Source of the DNA: Paractinoplanes polyasparticus
GTDB lineage: Bacteria > Actinomycetota > Actinomycetes > Mycobacteriales > Micromonosporaceae
Direction: 5' to 3'
DNA length: 64,000 nucleotides
Assembly: GCF_019710575.1 (NCBI RefSeq)
Contig: NZ_JAHWFK010000007.1
Location: 186,001-250,000 of the forward strand
The notes under the pieces were generated by a model that saw nothing but the letters and a program-made list of their open reading frames with translations, had not been told where the DNA came from and did no database searches. A program made the position numbers and the translations under genes. This document shows positions 20,074 through 28,769 of the stretch, piece by piece (within the stretch, counting starts at the first letter, position 1; every line of letters begins with the position of its first letter).

Positions 20074-21651
20074 ATGAACGAGAACGAGACCGACCCGCGA
20101 CCCGCGGACGCCTCATCCGAGAGCAGCAGCCCGCAGCGGGGACAGTCTGAGGAGCCGACCGCCGCCCAGCCGGCAGTCCCGCAGGCCCCGCAGCCCGCCC
20201 CGCCGCAGGCTCCTCACTGGGGGCCGCCGGTGCCGAACGCCCCCCAGTCCGGCGTTCCGCAGTCCGCAGTTCCGCAGTCCGCAGCCCCGCAGTCCGCAGC
20301 CCCGCAGACGGGCGCGCCCCAGTGGCAGCAGTCCCACTGGCAGCAGCACGCCGGCTATCAGCAGCCCGGCTACGGCCAGCAGCAGCCGCACCCCGGCTTC
20401 CATCAGCAGCCCTACGGCCAGCAGCCCGGCTATGCCACCGGCGCCGCCTGGTCCGCTCCCGGGGGGACGCATACCCAGACGCTCCCCGGCGTCGAGGGTC
20501 AGGCCTGGCCTTCCGGCTCCGAGGGACAGCCGATCTGGGCCGCCCCCGTCGACCAGCAGCAGCCCCGGGGCAACGGGCGCGGACGCAAGATCTTCGTGGC
20601 CGGCGCCGCAGCGGTGCTGATCGCGCTGGGCGCGGGTGGTGTCGGCGCCGCCACGGCGCTGGCGTTCGACGACGACGGCACGTCCCCGTCGGTGCAGACG
20701 GGCAACTCGTCGGTCACCCGTGTGGTCGACCGCTCGTCGCTGGCCCAGATCGCCTCGGCCGTGCAAGACAGCGTCGTCTCGATCACCACCGGCAACGGTG
20801 AGGGTTCCGGCGTCGTCATCTCGACCGACGGGTACGTCGTCACCAACAATCACGTGGTGGCCACCGCCCAGGGCGACAAGGTCACCGTGATCTTCGCGGA
20901 CGGCAAGAAGGCGGAGGCCTCCATCGTCGGCACCGACCCGCGCACCGACCTGGCCGTCGTCAAGACCTCCGGCCTGTCCGACCTCAAGGCGGCCACGTTC
21001 GGCAGCAGCGCCAAGATGCAGGTCGGCGACACGGTGCTGGCGATCGGCAGCCCGCTCGGCCTCGAGGGTTCGGTCACCGCCGGCATCATCAGCGCGAAGG
21101 ACCGCACCATCCAGTCCAGCGGCGAGGGCGAGCAGCAGAGCCCGTTCGGCAACAACCAGCAGCAGCAACAGGGCTCGTCCACCACGATGTCGGGCCTGCT
21201 GCAGACGGACGCGCCGATCAACCCCGGCAACTCCGGTGGCGCCCTGGTCAACACGAACGGCGAGGTCATCGGCATCAACTCGGCCATCGCCACGTCGGGC
21301 AGCACCGGCAACATCGGCCTGGGCTTCGCCATCCCGAGCGACAAGGCCAAGCAGGTGGCCAACGACCTGATGGCCGGCAAGAAGGTCAGCCACCCTGCGC
21401 TGGGCGTCAGCGTGACCCCGGCCGAGAACGGCGGCGCGCTGGTCAGCAGCGTCACCCCCGGCAGCGCGGCTGCCTCGGCCGGCCTGCAGCAGGGCGACGT
21501 GATCACCTCGGCCGACGGCAAGACCATCGGCGACTCCGACGACCTGGTGGCGGCGGTCCAGTCGGGCACGGTCGGCCAGAAGATGACCCTCGACTACACC
21601 CGTGACGGCGAGAAGAAGCAGATCACGGTGACCCTGACCGAGGCCAAGTAG
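20074..21651 (+). CDS. Membrane-anchored HtrA/DegP-type serine protease (PepD-like)
   Basis: A 525-aa protein. The first 165 residues are a cytoplasmic, disordered Pro/Gln/Ser-rich region with QSAAP pentapeptide repeats. One transmembrane helix follows at about 172-195. The extracytoplasmic trypsin-like domain has the triad H260 (VTNNHVV), D292 (RTDLAVVK) and S387 (GNSGGALV), and a PDZ domain lies at about 430-522. A Gln-rich loop (QQQQQG) is inserted before the serine. This is envelope quality control, as for mycobacterial PepD under MprAB. The ATG at 20074 is preferred over GTGs at 20065/20068 because GGCAAGG lies upstream at proper spacing. Confidence 0.93.
   Translation: MNENETDPRPADASSESSSPQRGQSEEPTAAQPAVPQAPQPAPPQAPHWGPPVPNAPQSGVPQSAVPQSAAPQSAAPQTGAPQWQQSHWQQHAGYQQPGYGQQQPHPGFHQQPYGQQPGYATGAAWSAPGGTHTQTLPGVEGQAWPSGSEGQPIWAAPVDQQQPRGNGRGRKIFVAGAAAVLIALGAGGVGAATALAFDDDGTSPSVQTGNSSVTRVVDRSSLAQIASAVQDSVVSITTGNGEGSGVVISTDGYVVTNNHVVATAQGDKVTVIFADGKKAEASIVGTDPRTDLAVVKTSGLSDLKAATFGSSAKMQVGDTVLAIGSPLGLEGSVTAGIISAKDRTIQSSGEGEQQSPFGNNQQQQQGSSTTMSGLLQTDAPINPGNSGGALVNTNGEVIGINSAIATSGSTGNIGLGFAIPSDKAKQVANDLMAGKKVSHPALGVSVTPAENGGALVSSVTPGSAAASAGLQQGDVITSADGKTIGDSDDLVAAVQSGTVGQKMTLDYTRDGEKKQITVTLTEAK
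20245..20304 (+). repeat. 15-bp tandem repeat inside the protease gene
   Basis: Four consecutive 15-nt units of the form CAGTCCGCAGYYCCG (first unit with one change), followed by a diverged fifth, encode QS(G/A)(V/A)P pentapeptides in the cytoplasmic linker of the HtrA protein. In-frame units suggest length variation among strains. Confidence 0.8.
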
Positions 21652-21668
21652 AGCTTTTCCCTCCGCTG

Positions 21669-21709
21669 CGGCGGGTGGTGCGACAAGGGGGTTGTCGCGC
21701 CACCCGCCG
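21669..21709 (+). terminator. Terminator hairpin after the HtrA gene
   Basis: Eighteen-nt arms, CGGCGGGTGGTGCGACAA at 21669-21686 and TTGTCGCGCCACCCGCCG at 21692-21709, pair with a single mismatched position. The loop is 5 nt. It follows the protease stop by 17 nt and is trailed by a weak TTTG. Confidence 0.75.
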
Positions 21710-21843
21710 TACGTTTGTCCGGCGTCATTCTCCAAACAACCAACAAAACGGGGCAAATCACTGCGGGGGACTCGCCATCCAGCTTCCCGAGCGCCTAATC
21801 TGCCATTCGCATCGGCGCTCCCCCCGGCACTGAGAGGCACCAG

Positions 21844-24800
21844 TTGACGTACGTCGAGACCCGGATGAATGTCTGGGAGGCGCTGGCTGGTCGCGCCCCG
21901 GGTGAACCGTCCGGCCCGGCGGATCCCGGGCTCTGGGGCGCGGTCGTCGACCGGCTCAATCCGACGAGCGCGCGGCCCGTCCTGCGCGCCGGGGTCGAGT
22001 ACGTGCAGCTCATCGACGCCCGTGGCGGCGACTACGTCATGCTGCGCTCGCCCGACGACGGCGAACGCGCCAGCTACCTGCGGCTCACCCCCGAGGAGTG
22101 GGAACTCGCCCTGCTCATGGACGGCGAGCACACGGTGGCCCGGCTGGTGGCCGAGTTCGCACGCATCGCCGGCCGTCTCGCCCCCGACCAGGTGCGCCGC
22201 GTGGTCGCTGACCTGGCCGGCAACCGCATGCTCGACGAGCTGCCGATGGACGCCTTCCGCCCGCTGGAGGAGCTGGCCCGCCGCCCGTTGCAGGAACGTG
22301 TCGGCAACTCGCTGCTGGCCGCCGCCCGCGGCCGCCGCATGCTCCTGGTCAACGTCGACGGCCTGGTGACCGCGCTCTACCGGGCCGGTGGCCGGCTGTT
22401 CTTCAACAAGGCTGCCGCCATCGTCACCGCCGTGCTCGCCGTGGCCGGCTTCGGCCTGTTCGTGGCGACCTGGTCGCGGGGGAGCCGCTCGCTGTTCCTC
22501 ACCGGCGACTCGTACGTGGCCGGCGCCCTCACCCTCGTGCTGCTCAACCTGGTCGTGGTCGGCGTGCGCGAGTGGGCCCGGGCCATGGCGGCCAAACACT
22601 CCGGACGCGAGGTGCCGGCCGCCGGTTTCCTCGTCTGGTTCGGACTGCCCTCGCTCTTCGTCGACACCAGCGACGTCTGGATGGCCGGACGCCGCGCCCG
22701 CATTCTGGTCTCGGCGGCCGGGCCGCTGAGCGCGCTGTTCCTCGGCGGTCTGGCCCAACTGGCCGGCCTGGCCCTGCCCGCGGCGGCCGACCTGGCCTTC
22801 AAGCTGGCCTTCCTCTGCTACCTGAGCGCCTTCGTCCACCTCAGCCCGCTGCTGCCGCTCGACGGGCAGTACCTGCTGATGAACTGGCTCGAGGTGCCGC
22901 AGGTGCGCAACCGGGCGCTGGCCTGGATCAGTGGCCGGCTGCGGGGCCGCCCGCCCCACTGGGGCACGCTGGACCGCGAGGGCCGGCTGATCGCCCTCTA
23001 CGGCTTCCTGGCCGTCTGCTGGGTCGCCGTCGCCCTCAACGTGGCCGTCCGCCTCTGGGAGGACAGGCTCTCGGGCCTGGCCACCGGCCTGTGGCACGAC
23101 GGCCCGCTCGGCGTCTTGCTGCTGCTCGTCATCGTGCTCGGCCTGGCCGCTCCGGTGGTGTACTTCCTGCTCGGCCGGTTGACCCGGTGGTGGGCAACCT
23201 CGCGGCTGCGCCGGGCCGAGAACGACCGCGAGGCCGACAGCCCGCGCCGCCTGGCCGCGCTCCGCGCCTCGGAACTGGGTGGCCTGCCCGAACCGGCGCT
23301 GCAGGGCCTGGCTTCCCGGGCGCGCTGGGTGCACCCGCCGACCGGTCGCCAGATCGTCAACGCCGGCGGCGCTCAGCAGGCCGTCTTCGTCGTCGTCGAG
23401 GGCGCCCTCGAGGCGCGCCGGCCCGGCGACCCGCCCGGCACGATCCGCCACCACGTCGGCCCCGGCGGCGTCGTCGGCCTGGTCAACGCGATCACGGGCC
23501 GGTCCACCCAGCTCGACTGGCACACCGCCGGCACGACGCTGCTGTCGATTCCCACCGCGACCGTGGCCACCGTGGTCGGGCCGCTGCCCGGCCCGCCGCC
23601 GCACGACCGGGTCGAGGCCGAGGCGCTCTTCGCCGACACCCCCGCTCTGGCCGGTCTCGCGGCCGACCAGCGGCTCGCCCTGATCGCCTCGGCCCATCCG
23701 GTCGACCTCGACCCCGGTGCGCCGGTCATCCTGCCCGGCCCCACCCACGCCGTGGTCGTCGAGTCCGGCGTGATCGCGCTGCCCGACGGCGTCGAGCTGC
23801 GCCGGGGAACGCTGGTCGGCCCGGTCGGCGACGGCAGCCCCGGCATGGTCGCGCAGACCATCACGCCCGTACGGCTGTGGGTCGTGCCCGACGCCTCCGA
23901 CCTGCCGCCGCTGGTCGGCGCCACCCACCGCCCCGGCTCGCCCATGCCGGTCGTGACAGCGAAGGGTGCGCTGCGGCCGGGATCGCCCGGCGGCGGCTCG
24001 TACCCGCCGCTCAACCTGCCGCCCGGCCCGCCCGACGGCAGTGGCAACCCCGAAGCCGACAAGCGCTTCGAGCGCGGCCTCGTCTGGCTCACGGTCGTGG
24101 TGCTGACCACGGCGCTCTTCCTCACCGGCCTGTCGTTCCGCCCCGGCCCGGCCTGGGCCGAGATGCCGGCCGACCGGGTGCTCCTCTCGGTCGACGAGGG
24201 CCTGGTCACGGCCACCCTCGACGGCTCGCCGCAGAACCTCGACGGCGGTGCGCGGCGCTACCTCGACCAGGGCGAGACGATCGAGGTCTCGTCCCGGGCC
24301 ACGGCCACGCTGACCTTCCCGGGCGGCGCGACGACGCTGCTGTGCGCGAACACCCGGATCGGCGTCGGCACCCTCGCCACCGGCGGTGGCCGCGATCAGA
24401 GTCCCAAGGCCACCATCTCGCTCCAGTCCGGACGGGTGCTCGCCGGCACGGGCAGCACCAGCGGCGCCTACAAGCCGCTGACGCTGACCGTCGACCGTAG
24501 CGGCGGCCAGGTCACCAACAGCGGCGCCGCCTGGTACTCGGTGGAGCCGGCAGCGCTCACCGTCTCGCGCGGCACGGTCCAGGTCGACGGCACGCCCAGC
24601 GCGGCCACCGGCGGTCAGCTCGCGTGCGCCGACGGCGTGCCGGTCGAAGCGCCCGCCTCGAGCAGCCCCGAACCGGAGGAGAGCTTCGAGCCCTTACCGT
24701 CCGATCCGGCATCGATCAATCCGTCGATCGCCCCGAGCACGACGCCCCCGACAAGCGATACGGTAGTCACACCGTCACAGACCGCTGATCCGAACGACGA

Positions 24801-25023
24801 TGACGAGCCGACGGCCGAGCCGACCCGCACGTTCACCCGGCCGGCGACCACCCCGCCGCCCGCCACCACCCGGCCCACCACGGCGCCGACGACGCGCCCG
24901 CCGGCGACGACTGCCCCCACCACCAGGCCCCCCGCCACCACGCCGCCGCCCACGACGCCCCCACCGCCGGAGGAGACGGAGACTCCGAGCAACCCGGAGG
25001 CGAGCCCGACCGACGACGACTGA
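21844..25023 (+). CDS. 1059-aa fusion: degenerate M50/site-2-protease-like membrane domain, cNMP-binding-like domains, FecR-like domain
   Basis: An N-terminal small helical domain (residues 45-150) resembles the PqqD-like domain of peptide zinc-metalloprotease proteins. A polytopic M50-like core (about 185-450) has the family's VDTSDVWM, AAGP (291-294) and SPLLPLDGQYLL (334-345). The HExxH zinc motif, however, reads REWAR at 242-246, so both histidines are replaced. Two degenerate cyclic-nucleotide-binding-like domains span about 480-690. A transmembrane helix (745-765) leads to an exported FecR-like domain (775-920) and a Thr/Pro-rich tail. The TTG start is chosen because GAGAGG lies 6 nt upstream. 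It looks like a signalling or scaffold pseudo-protease. Confidence 0.8.
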   Translation: MTYVETRMNVWEALAGRAPGEPSGPADPGLWGAVVDRLNPTSARPVLRAGVEYVQLIDARGGDYVMLRSPDDGERASYLRLTPEEWELALLMDGEHTVARLVAEFARIAGRLAPDQVRRVVADLAGNRMLDELPMDAFRPLEELARRPLQERVGNSLLAAARGRRMLLVNVDGLVTALYRAGGRLFFNKAAAIVTAVLAVAGFGLFVATWSRGSRSLFLTGDSYVAGALTLVLLNLVVVGVREWARAMAAKHSGREVPAAGFLVWFGLPSLFVDTSDVWMAGRRARILVSAAGPLSALFLGGLAQLAGLALPAAADLAFKLAFLCYLSAFVHLSPLLPLDGQYLLMNWLEVPQVRNRALAWISGRLRGRPPHWGTLDREGRLIALYGFLAVCWVAVALNVAVRLWEDRLSGLATGLWHDGPLGVLLLLVIVLGLAAPVVYFLLGRLTRWWATSRLRRAENDREADSPRRLAALRASELGGLPEPALQGLASRARWVHPPTGRQIVNAGGAQQAVFVVVEGALEARRPGDPPGTIRHHVGPGGVVGLVNAITGRSTQLDWHTAGTTLLSIPTATVATVVGPLPGPPPHDRVEAEALFADTPALAGLAADQRLALIASAHPVDLDPGAPVILPGPTHAVVVESGVIALPDGVELRRGTLVGPVGDGSPGMVAQTITPVRLWVVPDASDLPPLVGATHRPGSPMPVVTAKGALRPGSPGGGSYPPLNLPPGPPDGSGNPEADKRFERGLVWLTVVVLTTALFLTGLSFRPGPAWAEMPADRVLLSVDEGLVTATLDGSPQNLDGGARRYLDQGETIEVSSRATATLTFPGGATTLLCANTRIGVGTLATGGGRDQSPKATISLQSGRVLAGTGSTSGAYKPLTLTVDRSGGQVTNSGAAWYSVEPAALTVSRGTVQVDGTPSAATGGQLACADGVPVEAPASSSPEPEESFEPLPSDPASINPSIAPSTTPPTSDTVVTPSQTADPNDDDEPTAEPTRTFTRPATTPPPATTRPTTAPTTRPPATTAPTTRPPATTPPPTTPPPPEETETPSNPEASPTDDD

Positions 25024-25070
25024 CGTGGGTGGGGCGCTGTCGCGGCGCCCCCTCGACGTCAGGAGGTTCG

Positions 25071-25286
25071 ATGCTCTGCTGGTTCTGCGCCGAGTCGGCC
25101 CGGGCGAGCTGCCGCTTCTGCGGCCGCGGTGTCTGCGCCGAACACGCCCGGTTCGGCCCCTATCTGCTGCAGGTCAGCCGGTCCGAGACGAGGCGACGGG
25201 CGGAGGCGCTGGTGGTCGACGACGCGGTGCAGTGCGGCACCTGCCGGCCACGACCACACGCAGTGGCGATGCCGGAACTGGACTGA
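25071..25286 (+). CDS. Small zinc-ribbon / B-box-like protein (71 aa)
   Basis: ATG at 25071 is preceded by AGGAGG at 25061-25066. The 71-aa protein has CWFC, CRFC, a following GVCAEH and a late CGTC, giving at least two metal-binding pairs. The arrangement CxxC...CxxCGxGVCAEH resembles the DUF2180/B-box-like zinc ribbons of actinobacteria. No DNA-binding or catalytic motif is visible. It follows the pseudo-protease gene by 47 nt and may share its transcript. Confidence 0.7.
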   Translation: MLCWFCAESARASCRFCGRGVCAEHARFGPYLLQVSRSETRRRAEALVVDDAVQCGTCRPRPHAVAMPELD

Positions 25287-25304
25287 GCACCGTACCGTCA
25301 GTGC

Positions 25305-25787
25305 ATGGTTCGACACGACGGCGAGAACAACCTGGGTGTGTGGTCGGAATTCGGCTCGGTGGCCGGCATGGTCGCCGGCCGCACGGCCGAGGACGTCACC
25401 GACGATGTGACCGGCGACGTGCAGACCGGTTTCGGTGACCGCCCCGACCTCGACGGCCTGCCCGACATCACGGTCGGCGCCACGATCGCCCAGGCCGCAG
25501 TCGAACTGGCCCCGCCCGAGGGCTACGACAACCGGGTGGACGCCGACGGCGACGGCACCGACGACGACGCCACCTATCTGGGGCGCCCCGACGGCGGCGT
25601 AGACATCCTGGCCGACGTGGACGGCGACGGCGAGGTCGACTTCGTCGGCGCCGACGTCGACCTCGACAACCGGGTCGACTTCGCCGACTACGACAAGGAT
25701 CGCGACGGCGTCTTCGAGAAGCGCATGTTCGACGACAACGGCGACGGCTTCCTCGACCGCGCCGAGTTCCTGCCCGGCGACAGCTGA
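25305..25787 (+). CDS. Acidic protein with EF-hand/dockerin-like calcium loops
   Basis: A 160-aa protein without a signal peptide. The second half holds repeated Asp-rich loops of the DxDxDG type: DADGDGTDDD, DVDGDGEVDF, DVDLDNRVDF, DKDRDGVFE and DDNGDGFLDRAEF. These are the calcium-coordinating pattern of EF-hand or thrombospondin type-3 repeats. The N-terminal half is unremarkable. It starts with ATG at 25305, 18 nt after the zinc-ribbon gene, so it is likely cotranscribed. A calcium-buffer or sensor role is inferred from the loops only. Confidence 0.7.
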   Translation: MVRHDGENNLGVWSEFGSVAGMVAGRTAEDVTDDVTGDVQTGFGDRPDLDGLPDITVGATIAQAAVELAPPEGYDNRVDADGDGTDDDATYLGRPDGGVDILADVDGDGEVDFVGADVDLDNRVDFADYDKDRDGVFEKRMFDDNGDGFLDRAEFLPGDS

Positions 25788-25789
25788 CC

Positions 25790-26329
25790 TCACCCCGCCC
25801 AGTCGACCGGCGTGATGCTCTGGCTCAGCCAGTCCCGCCGCAGGATCCCGTACCCGATGGTGTCGTGCAGCCGGCCGTCACTGCCGGGCCAGGCCTCGCG
25901 GTAGTGCGCCTCCTTGACGAAGCCGCAGGCCCGGAACACCGCGCGCATGGCCAGGTTGTCGTTGCGGGTGGTGCCCTCGATGCGGTTGATCTCGGGTAGC
26001 AACCCGAAGAGATCCCCGACGAGCCAGCCGACGGCGGCCCGCCCGAGGCCTCGCCCCCGGCAGCCGGCGGCCAGCCGAAGGTCGAAGAGCGGCGTCCCGT
26101 CGTCCAGATCGAACGCCCGGACGAACCCGCACCGCCGCCCGTCCACGACGATCCAATGCGTACGGACGGCATCGTCGAAGTACGCCCCGGCCGCCACCCG
26201 CCGGGCAACGTCGGCCACATCGACCACGCCTCCGGAGTGAAACGGCCAGGGCTCGCTCGCCAGGAACGCCGCGAACTCGGCCGCGTCTCCCGTCCGGACC
26301 GGTTCGTACGAGATGCCCACGCTATGCAC
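25790..26329 (-). CDS. GNAT-family N-acetyltransferase
   Basis: About 179 aa from the GTG at 26329 (other starts: ATG 26353, GTG 26320). The acetyl-CoA-binding motif A reads LAAGCRGRGLGRAAVGWLV and motif B NRIEGTTRNDNLAMRAVFRACGFVKEA, typical of RimJ/RimL-like acetyltransferases acting on protein N-termini or small amines. GGAG lies 12 nt before the GTG at 26329. It converges on the calcium-loop gene. The target is unknown. Confidence 0.78.
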   Translation of the reverse strand: MHSVGISYEPVRTGDAAEFAAFLASEPWPFHSGGVVDVADVARRVAAGAYFDDAVRTHWIVVDGRRCGFVRAFDLDDGTPLFDLRLAAGCRGRGLGRAAVGWLVGDLFGLLPEINRIEGTTRNDNLAMRAVFRACGFVKEAHYREAWPGSDGRLHDTIGYGILRRDWLSQSITPVDWAG

Positions 26330-26480
26330 CTTATCGACCTGCTCCCCAAGCATCCGGTCCGCAAGCTCACTACTCGGCGGTGGCCCAGGTAGGTCAGAGA
26401 GGAGGTGACCTTGCCTGGAACCTCGCCCCGCTCCAACGCCCGGATGCGAACGCGGCGCTGAACTCCAACCGCTTTACGGA

Positions 26481-26960
26481 CTAATGCGCTACAGGGGAGG
26501 CAGCCCATCCCGGAGCGCCACTACCCCGCGTCGGCGCCCAGTCGGCGCAGCCGGGGTTGTTGTTGCGGATGTAGTACTCGGCGCACCAGACGCACTCCTG
26601 GGTGACTATGCCGTCCTCACGGCAGGCCTGGGCGGCTGCCTTGCCCTCGTAGAACTCGACCAGGTCGAAGGTCACCCGGTTGTCCGTGGCCGTCCGGACG
26701 TAGGCGTACTTCGTCCGGGCAGGGCGGGCGCCGAGGGTGGGGGCTTCTTCGGGGCTCGGTCTCGGAACTTGGGTGCGGGCGCCGCGGGGATCCGGGGAAC
26801 GGCTGCGGCGGCTCGGACGCCGACGCGGGGGCGGGCGGGTCGCCCAGGGTGGTCCCGGCGCAGGCGGACATGAAGAGGGTGGTCAGGGCGGACGCGATCA
26901 GGACTACGGCGCGGCGTCGCTTGGGCTGTCGGGGGGTGGGAAGGAGAATGTCCTGGCTGG
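26481..26960 (-). pseudogene. Decayed lipoprotein gene (frameshifted, no start, truncated end)
   Basis: One minus-strand frame encodes a lipoprotein signal without any usable start codon (KRRRAVVLIASALTTLF, then lipobox MSAC near 26860) and a polar linker. A different frame then encodes a globular piece: YAYVRTATDNRVTFDL, VEFYEGKAAAQACREDG, then CVWCAEYYIRNNNP. That second part resembles the C-terminal domain of actinobacterial lipoproteins, where the next residues are normally RLRTLP. Here it runs into unrelated sequence before the TAG at 26481. Lost start, frameshift between about 26700 and 26760, and lost 3' end together indicate a pseudogene, though a sequencing error could explain the frameshift alone. 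Confidence 0.6.
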
Positions 26961-27143
26961 CACGGGTGGGCCTTGATGACCCGGGATACCACCTGTCGGG
27001 AGCGGGACAGGGCCCAGTTCCGCCGTCAGCGGATTCGCCTACAGGGGAATCGCTGGGAGGTCGGGGCCGGGCTGGGGAGACTGGGGTACGTCGAACGGCC
27101 GGTCGGGTGACAGGTCCCGCGGCGGATGCGAGAGGGTGTTGTC

Positions 27144-27752
27144 ATGAGTGTTGACGAGTTGACGATGCGGGGCGGCGGCGCATCCTTCGATGACCAGGTG
27201 TTCGAGCGGCTGCTCCGGGAGCGGATCATCTTTCTCGGCAGTGAGGTCAACGACGAGGTGACCAACCGCATCTGCGCCCAGATGCTGCTGCTCGCCTCGG
27301 CCGACAGTGAGAGGGACATCGCGCTCTACATCAACTCGCCCGGCGGCTCGATCAGCGCCGGCATGGCGGTGTACGACACGATGCAGTACATCAAGAACGA
27401 CGTGGCGACGATCGCGATGGGCATGGCCGCCTCCATGGGGCAGTTCCTGCTCTGCGCGGGCACGCCCGGCAAGCGGTACGCGCTGCCGCACGCGCGGATC
27501 ATGATGCACCAGCTCTCCGGCGGCATCGGCGGCACCGCGGCCGACATCGCCATCCAGGCCGAGAGCATGTTGCACATCAAGAACGTGATGAACGAGCGGA
27601 TCGCCTTCCACTCGGGCCACACGCCCGAAGAGATCGAGGCCGACTCCGACCGTGACCGCTGGTTCACCGCCGAGCAGGCCCGGGACTACGGTCTGGTCGA
27701 CCACGTGATCAGCAAGGCCAACCAGGTCACGAACACGACCTCGCTGGTCTGA
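27144..27752 (+). CDS. clpP: ATP-dependent Clp protease proteolytic subunit
   Basis: A 202-aa serine peptidase of family S14 with the complete triad: S97 in MAASMGQ, H122 in IMMHQ, D171 in SDRDRWF. It also has the family signature INSPGGSISAGMAVYDTM. The ATG at 27144 is preferred to that at 27126 because GAGAGGG lies 8 nt upstream. It is not next to clpX or another clpP, so it is probably an additional paralogue of the kind many actinobacteria carry besides clpP1-clpP2. It is followed by a strong terminator. Confidence 0.95.
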   Translation: MSVDELTMRGGGASFDDQVFERLLRERIIFLGSEVNDEVTNRICAQMLLLASADSERDIALYINSPGGSISAGMAVYDTMQYIKNDVATIAMGMAASMGQFLLCAGTPGKRYALPHARIMMHQLSGGIGGTAADIAIQAESMLHIKNVMNERIAFHSGHTPEEIEADSDRDRWFTAEQARDYGLVDHVISKANQVTNTTSLV

Positions 27753-27761
27753 GCAGCTGCG

Positions 27762-27797
27762 ACAACGGCCGTGCGGCGGGTGCCGCACGGCCGTTGT
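27762..27797 (+). terminator. Terminator after clpP
   Basis: A perfect 16-bp stem, ACAACGGCCGTGCGGC at 27762-27777 and GCCGCACGGCCGTTGT at 27782-27797, with a 4-nt loop, followed by GTCGTTTTCGG. It lies 10 nt after the clpP stop. Confidence 0.85.
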
Positions 27798-27859
27798 GTC
27801 GTTTTCGGCGGTTCGGGGTAACACGAGGGCATCCCCGAATCTGCCAAGGAGGTGCTGAC

Positions 27860-28513
27860 GTGAGGCTCCCGACGTTCTCCCGCCAGTCCACGAGCGATAC
27901 CACGGAGACGCCCGAGCGACCGGCCGCGACCGGCACGGTCACCCGGCCGCACGAGGACAACACCACCGAGGTGCGTCCCGCTCCGAGCCCGGTGCGCGCC
28001 CGTCGCGACGAGCCCGACACGCTGACCGACCTGCCGCCCGCGCCGAAGCACGCGAGCCGCACCGACACGCCGCCCCCGCCTCCGGCCGCCACAACGACGG
28101 CCCGCCCGGCGCCGGCCACGACTACGGGCGGCCCGACGGCCCGCCCGACCGGTTCGGCCGCCGTCGACCACCCGGTCGCCGCCGGTCCCAAGCCGCGGGC
28201 CAGCCTGCTCGCCACCCTCGGCCTGATCCTCGCGGTGGCCTCCGTGCTGCTCGTGCTCTCCGGCCCCCTGATGGGTTACGGCCTCGGCGTCGCCGGTCTG
28301 GCCCTGGTGCTGTCGCTCAGCGGCATCCACGCCACGGGCAAGCGTCATGTGGCCGGCAAGACCGACGCCCTGCTCGGCATGATCCTCTCGCTGGGCGCGA
28401 TCGTGCTCGGCGTGCTCGCGCTGACCGGTGCGCTGAGCTGGCTGGGCACCGACACCCAGCCGGTGAACACGGTTCGCGAGTGGCTCGACGCACGGTTTAT
28501 CGACCGCTTCTGA
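27860..28513 (+). CDS. Membrane protein with disordered N-terminus (DUF4190-like)
   Basis: A 217-aa protein from GTG at 27860, which has AAGGAGG 7 nt upstream. About 110 residues of Thr/Pro/Ala-rich, charged sequence precede two hydrophobic hairpins: LATLGLILAVASVLLVLSG with GYGLGVAGLALVLSLSGI, and LLGMILSLGAIVLGVLALTGAL. This is the DUF4190/small-integral-membrane pattern, in which a cytoplasmic tail precedes two to four helices. A short C-terminal tail follows. Function unknown. Confidence 0.72.
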   Translation: MRLPTFSRQSTSDTTETPERPAATGTVTRPHEDNTTEVRPAPSPVRARRDEPDTLTDLPPAPKHASRTDTPPPPPAATTTARPAPATTTGGPTARPTGSAAVDHPVAAGPKPRASLLATLGLILAVASVLLVLSGPLMGYGLGVAGLALVLSLSGIHATGKRHVAGKTDALLGMILSLGAIVLGVLALTGALSWLGTDTQPVNTVREWLDARFIDRF

Positions 28514-28565
28514 CGGGTATCTGACATTCGCCGACGGCGATGCGCCGGAAGCAAGGATCGGAACC

Positions 28566-28659
28566 GGGACTGACACCGATCAGTCCCGCCCCGGAAACGC
28601 CCGGCGGTGCGCCGGCAACACTTGATCTCGCGGGTGGCCTGGTTCAGGCCACCCGCGAG
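28566..28659 (+). terminator. Tandem hairpins after the DUF4190-like gene
   Basis: Three hairpins lie in a row: GGGACTGA/TCAGTCCC at 28566-28587; CCGGCG/CGCCGG near 28600-28615; and a perfect 15-bp stem at 28627-28641 and 28645-28659 with a 3-nt loop. The last is the best terminator candidate. The rest of the 256-bp spacer before 28770 shows nothing recognisable. Confidence 0.65.
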
Positions 28660-28769
28660 GTGCGTTTGCAACGAATCTCCGCCGAGAGCCCCGAGCACGC
28701 AATGATCGAAAGCAGCTTGCAGGGTTGAACTGAGGCCTGTGACGGTGCCGCCCGCCTAGCGTTTCAGCC

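Noticed and set aside
23273..23900. A functional cyclic-AMP receptor domain in the pseudo-protease protein
   Set aside because: The Gly/Glu/Arg phosphate-binding cassette is not evident, so I call the domains nucleotide-binding-like only.
20113..23928. A 1271-codon minus-strand frame opposite the protease and pseudo-protease genes
   Set aside because: The translation is low complexity (Gly/Arg/Ala/Gln/His) and lies opposite genes with clear domains and ribosome binding sites.
24800..25020. A CRISPR array or tandem repeat in the Thr/Pro tail region
   Set aside because: Repeats are codon-level (ACC/CCG) in frame with the protein tail and have no spacers.
26394..26515. A tRNA-like or HTH-coding remnant between the acetyltransferase and the decayed lipoprotein gene
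   Set aside because: No cloverleaf pairing and no convincing HTH in any frame; only the ribosome-binding-like GGAGGTGA is clear, so I only mention erosion.
28540..28728. A 62-codon plus-strand frame after the DUF4190-like gene
   Set aside because: It consists of the three hairpins in the terminator region and has no ribosome binding site.
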